Shown one piece after another: positions 1 through 6,858 of a stretch of DNA of 13,856 nucleotides. The notes under the pieces are model-generated. The model did no database searches, was not told where the DNA came from, and saw nothing but the letters and a program-made list of their open reading frames with translations. The position numbers and the translations under genes were made by a program. This DNA is from SZUA-442 sp035461905 (lineage in GTDB: Bacteria; Actinomycetota; Acidimicrobiia; Spongiisociales; UBA5794), in the NCBI GenBank assembly GCA_035461905.1, contig DATHUV010000148.1, forward strand, positions 1 to 13,856, given 5' to 3'. Positions within the stretch are counted from its first letter, which is position 1. Every line of letters begins with the position of its first letter.

Positions 1-533
1 TCCTCGCCGAGATCCACGCCGCGGATGCCACCCCGTTCTCGAATCTGGCAAGGGGAATCGACGGAGAGTGGATCGCCGTTGACTTCGGATCGGCGCTCAG
101 GCGTCTCGATCGCTATCGCGCACGGGTCGGCGTCGGCCAGGGCCAGATCGAGGCTGCCCTGTCAGTCAATCCGCCATATGCGGGAGCGCCAGTCGTCGCG
201 CACACCGATCCGGTTGTCCGCAACTTCATCGTGGACGATGCCGGCAACTTGACCCTGATCGACTGGGGATGGGCAACGCTCGCACCTCCTGAGTGGGACC
301 TTACGAAGATCATCTGGTCGGCGGCCATGCACGCTGGTCCTGCCGCAGCCGAAGCGGTTGTCGCCGGCTACGGGCGGGACCTCGACGGCACCCAGCTCGA
401 TCGTTGGATCGTGTACCACGCAGCCCAGACGTTGGTCCGGTACGCCGAACGGAATCTCTCCGCCCGACCGGGTGACGTCCCGGACAACCTCGTTGCGGAG
501 TTCGACCGAGCCGTCCTCGGAGCGGTGTCGTAG
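1..533 (+). CDS. Phosphotransferase family protein (APH/choline-kinase fold), 5' end missing
   Basis: This is the C-terminal part of a small-molecule kinase of the aminoglycoside phosphotransferase (APH) superfamily. The reading frame starts at base 3 and is open from the window edge, so the N-lobe is lost. The catalytic loop is visible as HTDPVVRN at bases 201-224, which fits the family pattern HxDxxxxN with Asp at 207-209. The metal-binding Asp follows in the motif IDWGWA (261-263), and a downstream P-E-W-D-L block is also typical of APH proteins. Such enzymes transfer the ATP gamma-phosphate to a hydroxyl group. The substrate cannot be read from the sequence, and resistance to an aminoglycoside should not be assumed. 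It ends at a TAG 80 bases before the next gene. The fold is well supported; the specificity is unknown. Confidence 0.87.
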   Translation, partial: LAEIHAADATPFSNLARGIDGEWIAVDFGSALRRLDRYRARVGVGQGQIEAALSVNPPYAGAPVVAHTDPVVRNFIVDDAGNLTLIDWGWATLAPPEWDLTKIIWSAAMHAGPAAAEAVVAGYGRDLDGTQLDRWIVYHAAQTLVRYAERNLSARPGDVPDNLVAEFDRAVLGAVS

Positions 534-583
534 GGAAACGCCTGGTCGTTTGGGAAATACCACTGGTTTTCGCGGTCTCCGCC

Positions 584-607
584 TACATTGCCGTATCCGA
601 TGGAGGA
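584..607 (+). promoter_or_regulatory. Putative -10 box and Shine-Dalgarno for the small zinc-ribbon gene
   Basis: TACATT at 584-589 fits the actinobacterial -10 pattern TANNNT and lies 24 bases before the ATG at 614. A strong Shine-Dalgarno GGAGGA at 602-607 sits 6 bases before that ATG and fixes the start. No convincing -35 box is seen. Confidence 0.5.
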
Positions 608-613
608 ATCAGC

Positions 614-817
614 ATGTTGGAGATGGCACTCGCAGCGTTCCTCGTGACGATCGCACTGTTTGCGATCGGAGGATCGTCGCAAACGACGACCCAATCGCCC
701 GCGCTGGCGAATCTCGCTCTCAGGGGCGACGGGAGCGACCTTCCGTGCCCGTGGTGTCGAGCGCAGACGAACGAGAAGGACGACCACTGCCCGTCGTGTG
801 GTCAACGCTTCGGTTGA
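614..817 (+). CDS. Small membrane-anchored zinc-ribbon protein
   Basis: This is a 67-residue protein with a hydrophobic N-terminal helix (about residues 4-20), a polar linker, and a C-terminal zinc ribbon made of two cysteine pairs: C45-P-W-C48 and C59-P-S-C62-G. The helix would anchor it in the membrane with the zinc finger on one face, probably cytoplasmic. The start is well fixed by GGAGGA 6 bases upstream. It converges with the MshD-like gene, with 33 bases between the stops. I do not recognise a named family. Short zinc-ribbon membrane proteins are common and mostly uncharacterised, so a role in protein or nucleic-acid binding would be a guess. A neighbouring gene (2031-2744) also joins a zinc ribbon to a membrane helix, but the two are not otherwise alike. 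Confidence 0.72.
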   Translation: MLEMALAAFLVTIALFAIGGSSQTTTQSPALANLALRGDGSDLPCPWCRAQTNEKDDHCPSCGQRFG

Positions 818-850
818 CGCCGAGGCCTTCGACCCACGTTTCCGGCGCGC

Positions 851-1699
851 TCAGGGACGCTCGATGAGTTCGAACTCTAGGTTCTCGGCCTCCGTCACCA
901 TCCCAACCGATTCGTAGAGCTCGACCGCTTTCACGTTGGCGTCGTCGACCCACAGCGTGCCCCGCGTGACGTCGCTCCGGCCGCTGAGCAGATCCAAACC
1001 AGCACCGAGGAGCGAACGACCGAAACCCTCTCCGTGGTGGCCGGGGTCAACGGCGATCCGGTAGATCTCCCCGTCGCCATTCGGATGGACCTTGGTCCAG
1101 CAGAACCCCGTCACCGTGCCATCGTCTGTTGCGACCACGATCCCTGCGTCATCGAACCAAGGGGATCGTGCGATCTCTTCGAAGCCCTCGCGATCGAGGG
1201 ACGCAACCTCACGGTGACCCTCGAACGCCGCCCGGTGGATGTCGAGGATGGCCCCGATGTCCTCGGCCCGGTAGGCGCGGATGACGCTCGACCGGTACTC
1301 CAACGTCACCGGAAGCGGCACCACCATGTGGAGCAGCCTCCGTATCCGCTTCAATCCGAGGTCGGTGAGCGCCGTCGTGAGGGAGGGCCGTGATGACCAG
1401 ATCGATGCCGGTGCCCCCCTCGGTACGGAGGGGATGGCTTGTTTCACCACCATCGATTCGAACGCTGCGAACGCCATATCGGAGCGCACGACAGTTTCGA
1501 CTTCCCAGTGGGTGGAGCCATCGCCTTGGGCGTAGGGCACCGACACGGCGATCGCGGCAAGCCCTTCATCGTCGGTGATGAGCACGGTGTCGCTCGGTGC
1601 CCCCCTCAGGCGCCTGCGCTTCGCCTCGCTCAGCGGCTCTCTCCCTGTACGGCGCTCGACGTCGTCGAGAAAGCCGGCGATTGCCGCGGCTGGATCCAT
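851..1699 (-). CDS. mshD: MshD-like GNAT acetyltransferase (probable mycothiol synthase)
   Basis: MshD acetylates the cysteinyl amine of Cys-GlcN-Ins with acetyl-CoA, the last step of mycothiol biosynthesis in the cytoplasm. The 282-residue protein has the length and two-GNAT-domain layout of that family. The C-terminal domain (about 138-282) is the intact one. It has R-A-Y-R-A-E-D near 141-147, A-A-F-E-G-H at 157-162, the block GFCWTKVHP (198-206), G-E-I-Y (210-213), the acetyl-CoA loop around 217-230 with G-E-G-F-G, and a final N-V-K-A-V-E-L-Y-E-S segment. All of these parallel mycobacterial MshD. The N-terminal domain (1-130) is degenerate and lacks a clear acetyl-CoA loop. The usual Arg/Gln that opens the C-terminal loop is His here. 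I chose the ATG at 1699 over a TTG at 1708 because TAGGTT lies exactly 7 bases before the ATG. A general GNAT enzyme is the main alternative. Confidence 0.83.
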   Translation of the reverse strand: MDPAAAIAGFLDDVERRTGREPLSEAKRRRLRGAPSDTVLITDDEGLAAIAVSVPYAQGDGSTHWEVETVVRSDMAFAAFESMVVKQAIPSVPRGAPASIWSSRPSLTTALTDLGLKRIRRLLHMVVPLPVTLEYRSSVIRAYRAEDIGAILDIHRAAFEGHREVASLDREGFEEIARSPWFDDAGIVVATDDGTVTGFCWTKVHPNGDGEIYRIAVDPGHHGEGFGRSLLGAGLDLLSGRSDVTRGTLWVDDANVKAVELYESVGMVTEAENLEFELIERP

Positions 1700-1706
1700 G
1701 CGCGAC

Positions 1707-1712
1707 AACCTA
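1707..1712 (-). promoter_or_regulatory. -10 box TAGGTT, leaderless-type promoter of the mshD-like gene
   Basis: On the minus strand TAGGTT ends 7 bases before the ATG at 1699. With a normal -10 to +1 distance, transcription would begin at or one base before the start codon, giving a leaderless mRNA. There is no good Shine-Dalgarno; a lone AGG lies within the box itself. The TTG alternative start at 1708 overlaps this box. Confidence 0.45.
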
Positions 1713-1767
1713 GTCCCGCTCGAAAGACCGGTCGCTACTTGTGGGCGACGTCAGACTCGACGACGAG

Positions 1768-1995
1768 TCACGGCACCATGCCGGAGCCGATCACCTTCTC
1801 CGCGAAGTCCACCGCAATGGCGACGTCCCGGTCGAACCCGCCGGTGCGGTAGTACCGCTCCACCGTCTGGAGGAGGAGCGCATGCTCGAACGTGCATCCG
1901 ATCAGGGTGAGCGTCGCGACGGTGGCCATGACCGCCCTACGAGCCCGTGGGTTGGTGAGCGGACGGAGTCGGTTGCTTGGGGCCCGCAGGATCAC
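1768..1995 (-). CDS. Tiny putative lipoprotein of unknown function
   Basis: This is a 75-residue protein I do not recognise. A basic stretch (R18, R20 and neighbours) is followed by a hydrophobic run and the tetrapeptide L-I-G-C at 31-34, which fits the lipobox of lipoprotein signal peptides. If it is cleaved there, the mature part is about 42 residues (T-F-E-H ... G-M-V-P) with C34 as the lipidated residue. A plain membrane helix is the alternative. I chose GTG 1995 because AAGGAGG at 2005-2011 lies 9 bases upstream. An earlier GTG at 2034 overlaps the stop of the preceding gene as GTGA and would give 88 residues by translational coupling. Either way it follows the Septum_form-type gene closely and is probably co-transcribed with it. 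Confidence 0.55.
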   Translation of the reverse strand: MILRAPSNRLRPLTNPRARRAVMATVATLTLIGCTFEHALLLQTVERYYRTGGFDRDVAIAVDFAEKVIGSGMVP

Positions 1996-2030
1996 GCCGC
2001 TGTTCCTCCTTGATGGTGGGGGCACAAGAG

Positions 2031-2744
2031 TCACGCGTTCGACCCCTTGACGGTGCCGGTGAGCGGGGAACCGGTGCCGGACACGACGAGACAGACCGTC
2101 TCTCGGTCTCCACGGGTCCAGGTTGCCTCGGATGGCACGATCCAGTCGACGGCGTACTGGGATCTCTCGACCGTGGCACCGACGTACAGTGCGAACGCTT
2201 CCGCGCAGGTGTCTGCTGCCGCGTCGGCGATGTAGACGTCACCCGGGTACGGCTCGTCACGGAAGTCAGCCCAGAAGAACGCTTCAACGTCGCGTGGGCC
2301 GTCGCAGGACACTTCGACCCAGCCGATGACGAGGCCGCGCTCGACGTCCAGGTCGTAGCACGGTCCGGGCGGTCCCGGCACACCCGTGAGGTCGCCGAAC
2401 TGGTCCACCACCTCCTGCACCCCCTGGATGTTCGGGAGGATCTCAGAATCGATGAAGCGCCACGCGAGGAACATCCCGGCCGTTACGGCTGCCAGCACGA
2501 CGAACACGGCGATCAGGCAACCAGCCCCGCGACCCTTGCGTTTCGTGGGCACCTGGCTCGCCGCAACGGGCTGGGGTGGAGGTGCGGGGACGGCGGGCTG
2601 GGGTGGCGGTGGCGGAAGGCTCTCATCAGTCGGGGACGGCGTGTCGCCGGGGCCGGTGAGCCGGGTACCGCAGTGTTGGCAGAAGACTCCCGCGCCCGGG
2701 TCCTGCCCACAGGAACCGCACACTCGTTGCACCGGCACGACCAT
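2031..2744 (-). CDS. Zinc-ribbon membrane protein with a Septum_form-like extracytoplasmic domain
   Basis: This 237-residue protein has four parts. First is an N-terminal zinc ribbon (C9-x2-C12 and C22-x2-C25). Next comes a proline-rich linker (about 37-66) with a basic K-R-K-G-R patch. A single membrane helix follows at about 75-96. Last is an extracytoplasmic domain (about 128-237) with C129, C147, C180 and C218, which could form two disulphides. The last part resembles the actinobacterial Septum_form family (PF13845), with P-C-Y-D near the start, S-C-D-G-P-R-D in the middle, A-F-x-x-Y-V-G, G-D-R-x-x-x-C-L and a closing T-G-T-V-K-G-S. Family members have been linked to septum formation, but the function is poorly defined. 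I prefer the ATG at 2744, with GGAG 10 bases upstream; an upstream TTG at 2768 is possible. It is divergent from the patatin gene and heads a small minus-strand run. Confidence 0.82.
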   Translation of the reverse strand: MVVPVQRVCGSCGQDPGAGVFCQHCGTRLTGPGDTPSPTDESLPPPPPQPAVPAPPPQPVAASQVPTKRKGRGAGCLIAVFVVLAAVTAGMFLAWRFIDSEILPNIQGVQEVVDQFGDLTGVPGPPGPCYDLDVERGLVIGWVEVSCDGPRDVEAFFWADFRDEPYPGDVYIADAAADTCAEAFALYVGATVERSQYAVDWIVPSEATWTRGDRETVCLVVSGTGSPLTGTVKGSNA

Positions 2745-2837
2745 AGCCACCGAACTCCGACGGGACAAGGGCGTCGGGGATCACACCCGGCGGGGTGGCA
2801 TCGCCCGGCGCTGAGCACCCATGCCGATACCTCGGTG

Positions 2838-3821
2838 ATGGAGGCGGTATGCTCGCAGGTGGTGAGCACGGTAGGACTTGTCCTTGGTGGTGGAGGCGTC
2901 ACAGGCGCGGCGTTCCATTTCGGCACCCTTCTGGCGATCGAGATGGCCACCGGATGGAACCCGAACCAGTCCGAGGTCGTCATCGGAACGTCCTCCGGAG
3001 CCTTCGTCGCCGCAATGGTGCGCGCCGATGCGATCCATCTCGACACGTTTGCAGGAACGGGCGAGACGCGGGCCGAGATCCACGATTGGATGAACGGGTA
3101 CCTCTACCGAAGGGGAGCCCCGCGTGGCGCAGTCCGGTGGGTTCGCAGAGGTCTCCTCCCCGCTATTCGTCGGCCCAGCCTCCATGTGGCGCTGGCGAGC
3201 CCCGGTCTGTATCGAACCGACGGCATCGAGCAGTGGGTGGAGCTCGCCGCTGGTGACCTCGCCCACGGGTGGCCGGACAAGCCGACGGCAATCGTCGCGT
3301 ACGACGTCGAGCGACGGATTCGCGTCCCGTTCGGAACGGAAGCTGCACCAGAGGCCCGACTCGCCCAAGCAGTTGCCGCGTCAAGCGCAGTCCCCTTCGT
3401 GTATGAGCCCGTTCGGATCGGTGACCGCTGGTACGCAGACGGTGGCCTCGCATCCGGCACATCTGCTGATCTCGTCCTCGCGCGCGACGAACCGCTCGAC
3501 CTCGTCCTCGTTCTGGCGCCCCTTGCGGCCACCGTGCCGAGGCAGGGTGGACGCTTCTACGAGGACATGTTCGATCGGGTCGGCAGGTCGGCGCTCGCTG
3601 GCGAACTCACCAAGATAAGGGAGGCATGGCCCGACACCGAGATCCTCATCCTGCGGCCTGACGAGGAGGTCCTCGATCATGCCAGACCCAATCCGATGTC
3701 CGTAGGAGCGGCGATTCCGACCTTCCTCGAGACCCTGCGTTCGATGCGCCACGAACTCGCACACGCATCCGTTTGGTCGGTGCTCAACCGGCATCTCGGT
3801 GGACACCTCGCACACAACTGA
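2838..3821 (+). CDS. Patatin-like phospholipase family protein
   Basis: This is a serine acyl hydrolase of the patatin family (RssA/YchK type), 327 residues from this start. It has the glycine-rich oxyanion loop GGGGVTG at 17-23, the nucleophile elbow G-T-S-S-G at 50-54 (Ser52), and the catalytic Asp in W-Y-A-D-G-G at 198-203 (Asp201), preceded by A-S-S-A-V-P-F. These give the Ser-Asp dyad of the family. There is no signal peptide, so it is probably cytosolic or peripheral to the membrane, acting on phospholipid or another acyl ester. The start is uncertain. ATG 2838 is the first ATG and has no Shine-Dalgarno. GTG 2859 or 2862 would place G-L-V-L-G-G-G-G almost at the N-terminus, as is usual, and TATGCT lies 5 or 8 bases before them. 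It is followed after 31 bases by the membrane-protein gene. Confidence 0.93.
   Translation: MEAVCSQVVSTVGLVLGGGGVTGAAFHFGTLLAIEMATGWNPNQSEVVIGTSSGAFVAAMVRADAIHLDTFAGTGETRAEIHDWMNGYLYRRGAPRGAVRWVRRGLLPAIRRPSLHVALASPGLYRTDGIEQWVELAAGDLAHGWPDKPTAIVAYDVERRIRVPFGTEAAPEARLAQAVAASSAVPFVYEPVRIGDRWYADGGLASGTSADLVLARDEPLDLVLVLAPLAATVPRQGGRFYEDMFDRVGRSALAGELTKIREAWPDTEILILRPDEEVLDHARPNPMSVGAAIPTFLETLRSMRHELAHASVWSVLNRHLGGHLAHN
2848..2853 (+). promoter_or_regulatory. Possible -10 box TATGCT for the patatin gene
   Basis: TATGCT fits the TANNNT -10 pattern and ends 8 bases before GTG 2862 and 5 bases before GTG 2859. If used, transcription would start within or next to these GTG codons and the ATG at 2838 could not be the start. 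No clear -35 box is seen. Confidence 0.35.
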
Positions 3822-3837
3822 CGCCCTTGGCAACAGG

Positions 3838-3843
3838 TAGCAT
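3838..3843 (+). promoter_or_regulatory. Possible -10 box TAGCAT for the three-helix membrane protein
   Basis: TAGCAT ends 9 bases before the ATG at 3853, giving a predicted leader of about 3 bases. There is no Shine-Dalgarno in front of that ATG, which supports initiation on a nearly leaderless message. Read-through from the patatin gene is also possible. Confidence 0.35.
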
Positions 3844-3852
3844 GCGTCGGCC

Positions 3853-4596
3853 ATGACGAACACTTCCAACCCCGAAGGAACCGACCGCGCCCCGCTGATG
3901 TTCGGAGCCTCGGACCGACTGGAGTTGGTCGCGACGATCATCCTCGCCATCGCCACCGTCCTGACCGCATGGTCGGCATTTCAATCCACGAAATGGAGCG
4001 GCAAGCAGTCGATCAACTTCTCGGCCGCGGCAGCGGCACGAACCGAGTCGACACGGGCGGACACCCAGGCGGGCCAACTCACCCAGATCGATGTCGCCAT
4101 GTTCGTCGACTGGGCAACGTCGATCATCGAAGAGGTCAGAGAAGGGACGACCACCCTCCCCGCGGATGGGTCATACGAGCCGGCACCCGGAACGCCATCC
4201 GGGTTCATCTACAACCGCTTCAGGGCCGAGTTCAAGCCAGCGGTCGACGCGTGGATCGAGACGGATCCCGTCAACAATCCTGAAGCCCCAACCTCGCCGT
4301 TCGTGATGACGGACGACACCGGCGAGCCGGTCTACGTCCTCCAGGACCGCATCGAAGCGGACCGGCTCGCCATCGCGGCGGACGAGTCGGCTGCCCTCGC
4401 CAGGGTTGCGAACCAGAATGGTGACAACTACGTGTTCACCATGGTGTTGTTCGCATCCGTGCTGTTCTTCGCCGGGGTGAGTTCCAAGCTCGTCCGGATC
4501 CGCAACCGAGTGTTCGTTCTCGGGTTCGGCGTGCTGCTCCTCATCACGGGATCGATCATCCTGCTTTCGCTGCCGATCCTGACCTTGCGCGCCTAG
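3853..4596 (+). CDS. Three-helix membrane protein of unknown function
   Basis: This 247-residue protein has one N-terminal membrane helix (about 24-44), a long polar middle region, and two C-terminal helices (about 194-210 and 220-241). The first helix runs into A-W-S-A-F-Q-S-T-K-W-S-G, followed by an alanine-rich A-A-A-A-A-R-T-E-S segment. Together with Q-L-T-Q-I-D in the soluble part, this looks like a conserved hypothetical family that I know only by its general look. There are no catalytic or metal motifs. Helices 2 and 3 are separated by a basic loop (K-L-V-R-I-R-N-R), which should be cytoplasmic by the positive-inside rule. The 3' end overlaps the convergent ROK kinase gene by 41 bases, inside the last helix. 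The adjacent patatin could act with it on membrane lipid, but only proximity suggests that. Confidence 0.87.
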   Translation: MTNTSNPEGTDRAPLMFGASDRLELVATIILAIATVLTAWSAFQSTKWSGKQSINFSAAAAARTESTRADTQAGQLTQIDVAMFVDWATSIIEEVREGTTTLPADGSYEPAPGTPSGFIYNRFRAEFKPAVDAWIETDPVNNPEAPTSPFVMTDDTGEPVYVLQDRIEADRLAIAADESAALARVANQNGDNYVFTMVLFASVLFFAGVSSKLVRIRNRVFVLGFGVLLLITGSIILLSLPILTLRA

Positions 4597-5464
4597 CGAG
4601 CTCGATCGCACCGATCACGCCAGCATCATCCCCGAGTGTCGGGGGGACGACGAGTGGCCCTCCCTCTCCGTACGGAACTGTCGGGTAGCTCCCGGAGAGG
4701 CGTTCGAGCGACACCGCCACACGCTGGTGGAAGCCGGGCAGGTGGGCCACTCCCCCGCCGATCACGACGACCTCGACGGGTATAACGGCGATGAGGCCGA
4801 CAATGCCGACGGCCAGATAGTGCGCCGCGAGATCCGAGGCGCGCGCCTTCTCCTCGGCGGACATCGCCTCTGGAGCCGATCCGTATCGCACGGCCAATGC
4901 CGTACCGGACGCGAGGCCTTCGAGGCACGCACCATGGAACGGGCACGACCCTTCGAACTCGTCGTCCTCGCGGCGGGGCACGAGCATGTGACCGACCTCG
5001 GGGTGGTTGGCACCCCGGACGACGTCGCCGTCGACCCACATTCCCCCACCGATGCCCGTGCCGACGGTCAGGTATGCGCCCGTCGTCGCCGTCGCAGCGC
5101 CCCAGACCACCTCTCCACGCAACGAGGCGTTGACGTCCGTATCGATGGCGAAGGGGACATCCCTCGTGCCGATGATCTGTCTGACTACCTCTGTGTCTGA
5201 CCAGTGCGGCTTCGGGGTCGCCATGATGGAACCGAACGTCAGCGAAGAACGACGCAAGTCGACCGGTCCGAACGTGCCGATCCCGACCGCGGCGATCCCA
5301 TGCGAGGCTCCGATGGTGTCGAGGATTTCCGCGATCCTCGGGAACGTCTCGTCAGGACTCCCTGTATCGATGCGTATGCGATGGGTGAGGTCCCTGCCAC
5401 CCTTACTGGAGCCGATCACGATCTTCGTTCCGCCGAGCTCGATACCGATGTCGACGTTGGGCAC
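4556..5464 (-). CDS. ROK-family sugar kinase, probable fructokinase
   Basis: This is a cytoplasmic ATP-dependent hexose kinase of 302 residues, the usual ROK length. The ATP-binding loop I-E-L-G-G-T-K is at 8-14. G-I-G-T-F-G-P-V-D is at 61-69, and the catalytic Asp lies in T-D-V-N (Asp110). The ROK metal site is clear, with H-P-E-V-G-H (154-159) and then C174-P-F-H177-G-A-C180. T-F-G-S-I with T-P-K-P-x-W, and E-F-E-G-S-C-P-F-H-G with C-L-E-G-L-A-S-G, are the pattern of bacterial ROK fructokinases (fructose to fructose 6-phosphate); glucose or mannose remain possible. It starts with GTG only 6 bases after the DAHP synthase stop, so the two are probably one transcript. The last 12 residues are a basic, alanine-rich tail that overlaps the opposite gene's end. 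Confidence 0.93.
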   Translation of the reverse strand: MPNVDIGIELGGTKIVIGSSKGGRDLTHRIRIDTGSPDETFPRIAEILDTIGASHGIAAVGIGTFGPVDLRRSSLTFGSIMATPKPHWSDTEVVRQIIGTRDVPFAIDTDVNASLRGEVVWGAATATTGAYLTVGTGIGGGMWVDGDVVRGANHPEVGHMLVPRREDDEFEGSCPFHGACLEGLASGTALAVRYGSAPEAMSAEEKARASDLAAHYLAVGIVGLIAVIPVEVVVIGGGVAHLPGFHQRVAVSLERLSGSYPTVPYGEGGPLVVPPTLGDDAGVIGAIELARRARSGSAAKAG

Positions 5465-5470
5465 GATCGG

Positions 5471-6826
5471 TCAGGTCGCCGACGGGCGAGCCTTCTTGAG
5501 CTGATCGCCGATGATGAAAGCGAGCTCGAGCGCCTGACTTGCATTGAGGCGCGGATCGCAATGGGTGTGGTAGCGGTCGGAGAGGTTCTCCTCGTCGATG
5601 CGGGCCGATCCGCCGGTGCACTCCGTGACGTTCTTGCCCGTCATCTCGAAGTGCACTCCTCCTGCGTGCGTTCCGTAGCTGCGATGGACCTCGAAGAAGG
5701 ACTCGACCTCCCGTGCAACCTTCTCGAACGGGCGCGTCTTGTAGCCGTTCGACGAGATGATCGTGTTGGCATGCATCGGGTCGCACGACCACACCACCTC
5801 GAAGCCCTCCCTCTCGACAGCCTCGATGAGGGGAGGGAGGTAGTGCTCCACCTGGTCGGCACCGTGCCGGGTGATGAGGGTGAGGCGGCCCGGATCGTTC
5901 TCCGGATCGAGGACCGACACGAGCCTGACGAGGTCATCCGTCGTCAGCGAGGGACCGCACTTCAGGCCGATGGGATTCCCCACCCCGCGAAGGAGTTCGA
6001 CGTGTGCACCGTCGACCTGCCTCGTCCGGTCGCCGATCCACAGCATGTGCGCGGACGTGGCGTAGTAGTCCCCACTCAACGAGTCCACCCTGATCAGGGC
6101 CTCCTCGTAGCCGGGTAGCAGCGCCTCGTGGCTCGTGTAGATGTCCGTCTCGGCGAGCTGGGGTGCGGTCTCGGCAGTGAGCCCGATCGCACGCATGAAT
6201 GCCAGCGTCTGGTCGATGTCGCTTGCAAGGGCCTCGTACCGCTCGCTTTGGGGAGTGTCCTTTATGAACTCGAGGTTCCAGCGATGGACCTTCTCGAGGT
6301 CGGCCATTCCCCCGGACGAGAAGGCCCTGAGGATGTTGAGCGTCAGGGCCGACTGGTAGTAGGCCTTGAGTTGGCGTTCCGGGTCGGGCATGCGGGCTTC
6401 GGCGTCGAAGGCGATGCCGTTGACGATATCCCCGCGATAGCTCGGGAGGGCGATGCCGTCCTGGACCTCGAAGTCATCCGAGCGCGGCTTGGCGAACTGG
6501 CCCGCCATGCGTCCGACCTTGACAACCGGCAGGGCAGCTCCATAGGTCAGCACCACCGCCATCTGGAGCATCACCTTGAAGGAGTCCCGGATCGTGTCGA
6601 CGTGGAACTCGGCGAACGCCTCGGCGCAGTCGCCGCCCTGGAGAAGGAAGGCATCTCCCGTCGCGACTTCGCGCAGCTGTGCACGGAGCCGTCGCGCTTC
6701 ACCGGCAAACACGAGCGGCGGCGAGGATGCGATCTGCTTCTCGACATCTGCGAGCGCGTCCGGATCCGGGTATGTGGGCTGTTGGCTCGCGTGCTTCGTG
6801 CGCCAGCTGTCAGGTGTCCAGGTCAT
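5471..6826 (-). CDS. aroG: 3-deoxy-7-phosphoheptulonate (DAHP) synthase, class II
   Basis: This enzyme condenses phosphoenolpyruvate and erythrose 4-phosphate to DAHP, the first step of the shikimate pathway. It has 451 residues, close to the mycobacterial class II enzyme called AroG. Visible signatures are L-L-Q-G-G-D-C-A-E (61-69), a G-R-M-A-G-Q-x-x-K-P-R-S block (105-116), C-D-P-M-H-A-N, G-V-H-F-E-M-T-G and C-D-P-R-L-N. The four metal ligands are all present: C67, H352, E394 and D424. The 42- and 30-residue spacings between the last three equal those of the M. tuberculosis ligands. I placed the start at ATG 6826, with GAGG 7 bases upstream, and not at an upstream extension of 19 codons that has no family support. 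Feedback control by aromatic amino acids is known for relatives but cannot be judged here. Confidence 0.97.
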   Translation of the reverse strand: MTWTPDSWRTKHASQQPTYPDPDALADVEKQIASSPPLVFAGEARRLRAQLREVATGDAFLLQGGDCAEAFAEFHVDTIRDSFKVMLQMAVVLTYGAALPVVKVGRMAGQFAKPRSDDFEVQDGIALPSYRGDIVNGIAFDAEARMPDPERQLKAYYQSALTLNILRAFSSGGMADLEKVHRWNLEFIKDTPQSERYEALASDIDQTLAFMRAIGLTAETAPQLAETDIYTSHEALLPGYEEALIRVDSLSGDYYATSAHMLWIGDRTRQVDGAHVELLRGVGNPIGLKCGPSLTTDDLVRLVSVLDPENDPGRLTLITRHGADQVEHYLPPLIEAVEREGFEVVWSCDPMHANTIISSNGYKTRPFEKVAREVESFFEVHRSYGTHAGGVHFEMTGKNVTECTGGSARIDEENLSDRYHTHCDPRLNASQALELAFIIGDQLKKARPSAT

Positions 6827-6851
6827 CCGTCGTCCTCGTCGGTGGCTGTTG

Positions 6852-6857
6852 ATGGTA
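6852..6857 (-). promoter_or_regulatory. -10 box TACCAT for the DAHP synthase gene
   Basis: On the minus strand TACCAT ends 25 bases before the ATG at 6826. The predicted leader of about 19 bases holds the GAGG Shine-Dalgarno. The box lies one base downstream of the inverted repeat at 6859-6875. No -35 match is evident. Confidence 0.4.
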
Positions 6858-6858
6858 A

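Noticed and set aside
1..533. Aminoglycoside resistance gene
   Set aside because: The kinase fold is clear, but most APH-fold proteins are not resistance enzymes, half the protein is missing, and there is no mobile context.
536..551. AAACG-6-CGTTT hairpin after the phosphotransferase stop
   Set aside because: The stem is only 5 bp with no T-run; it is too weak to call a terminator.
1977..2837. Upstream extension of the patatin frame to a 614-residue protein
   Set aside because: The extension runs antisense through the zinc-ribbon/Septum_form gene, is low in hydrophobic content and has no family match; the patatin core begins near 2862.
3827..3832. TTGGCA as a -35 box for the membrane-protein gene
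   Set aside because: It is only 5 bases from the TAGCAT box, far short of a 16-18 base spacer.
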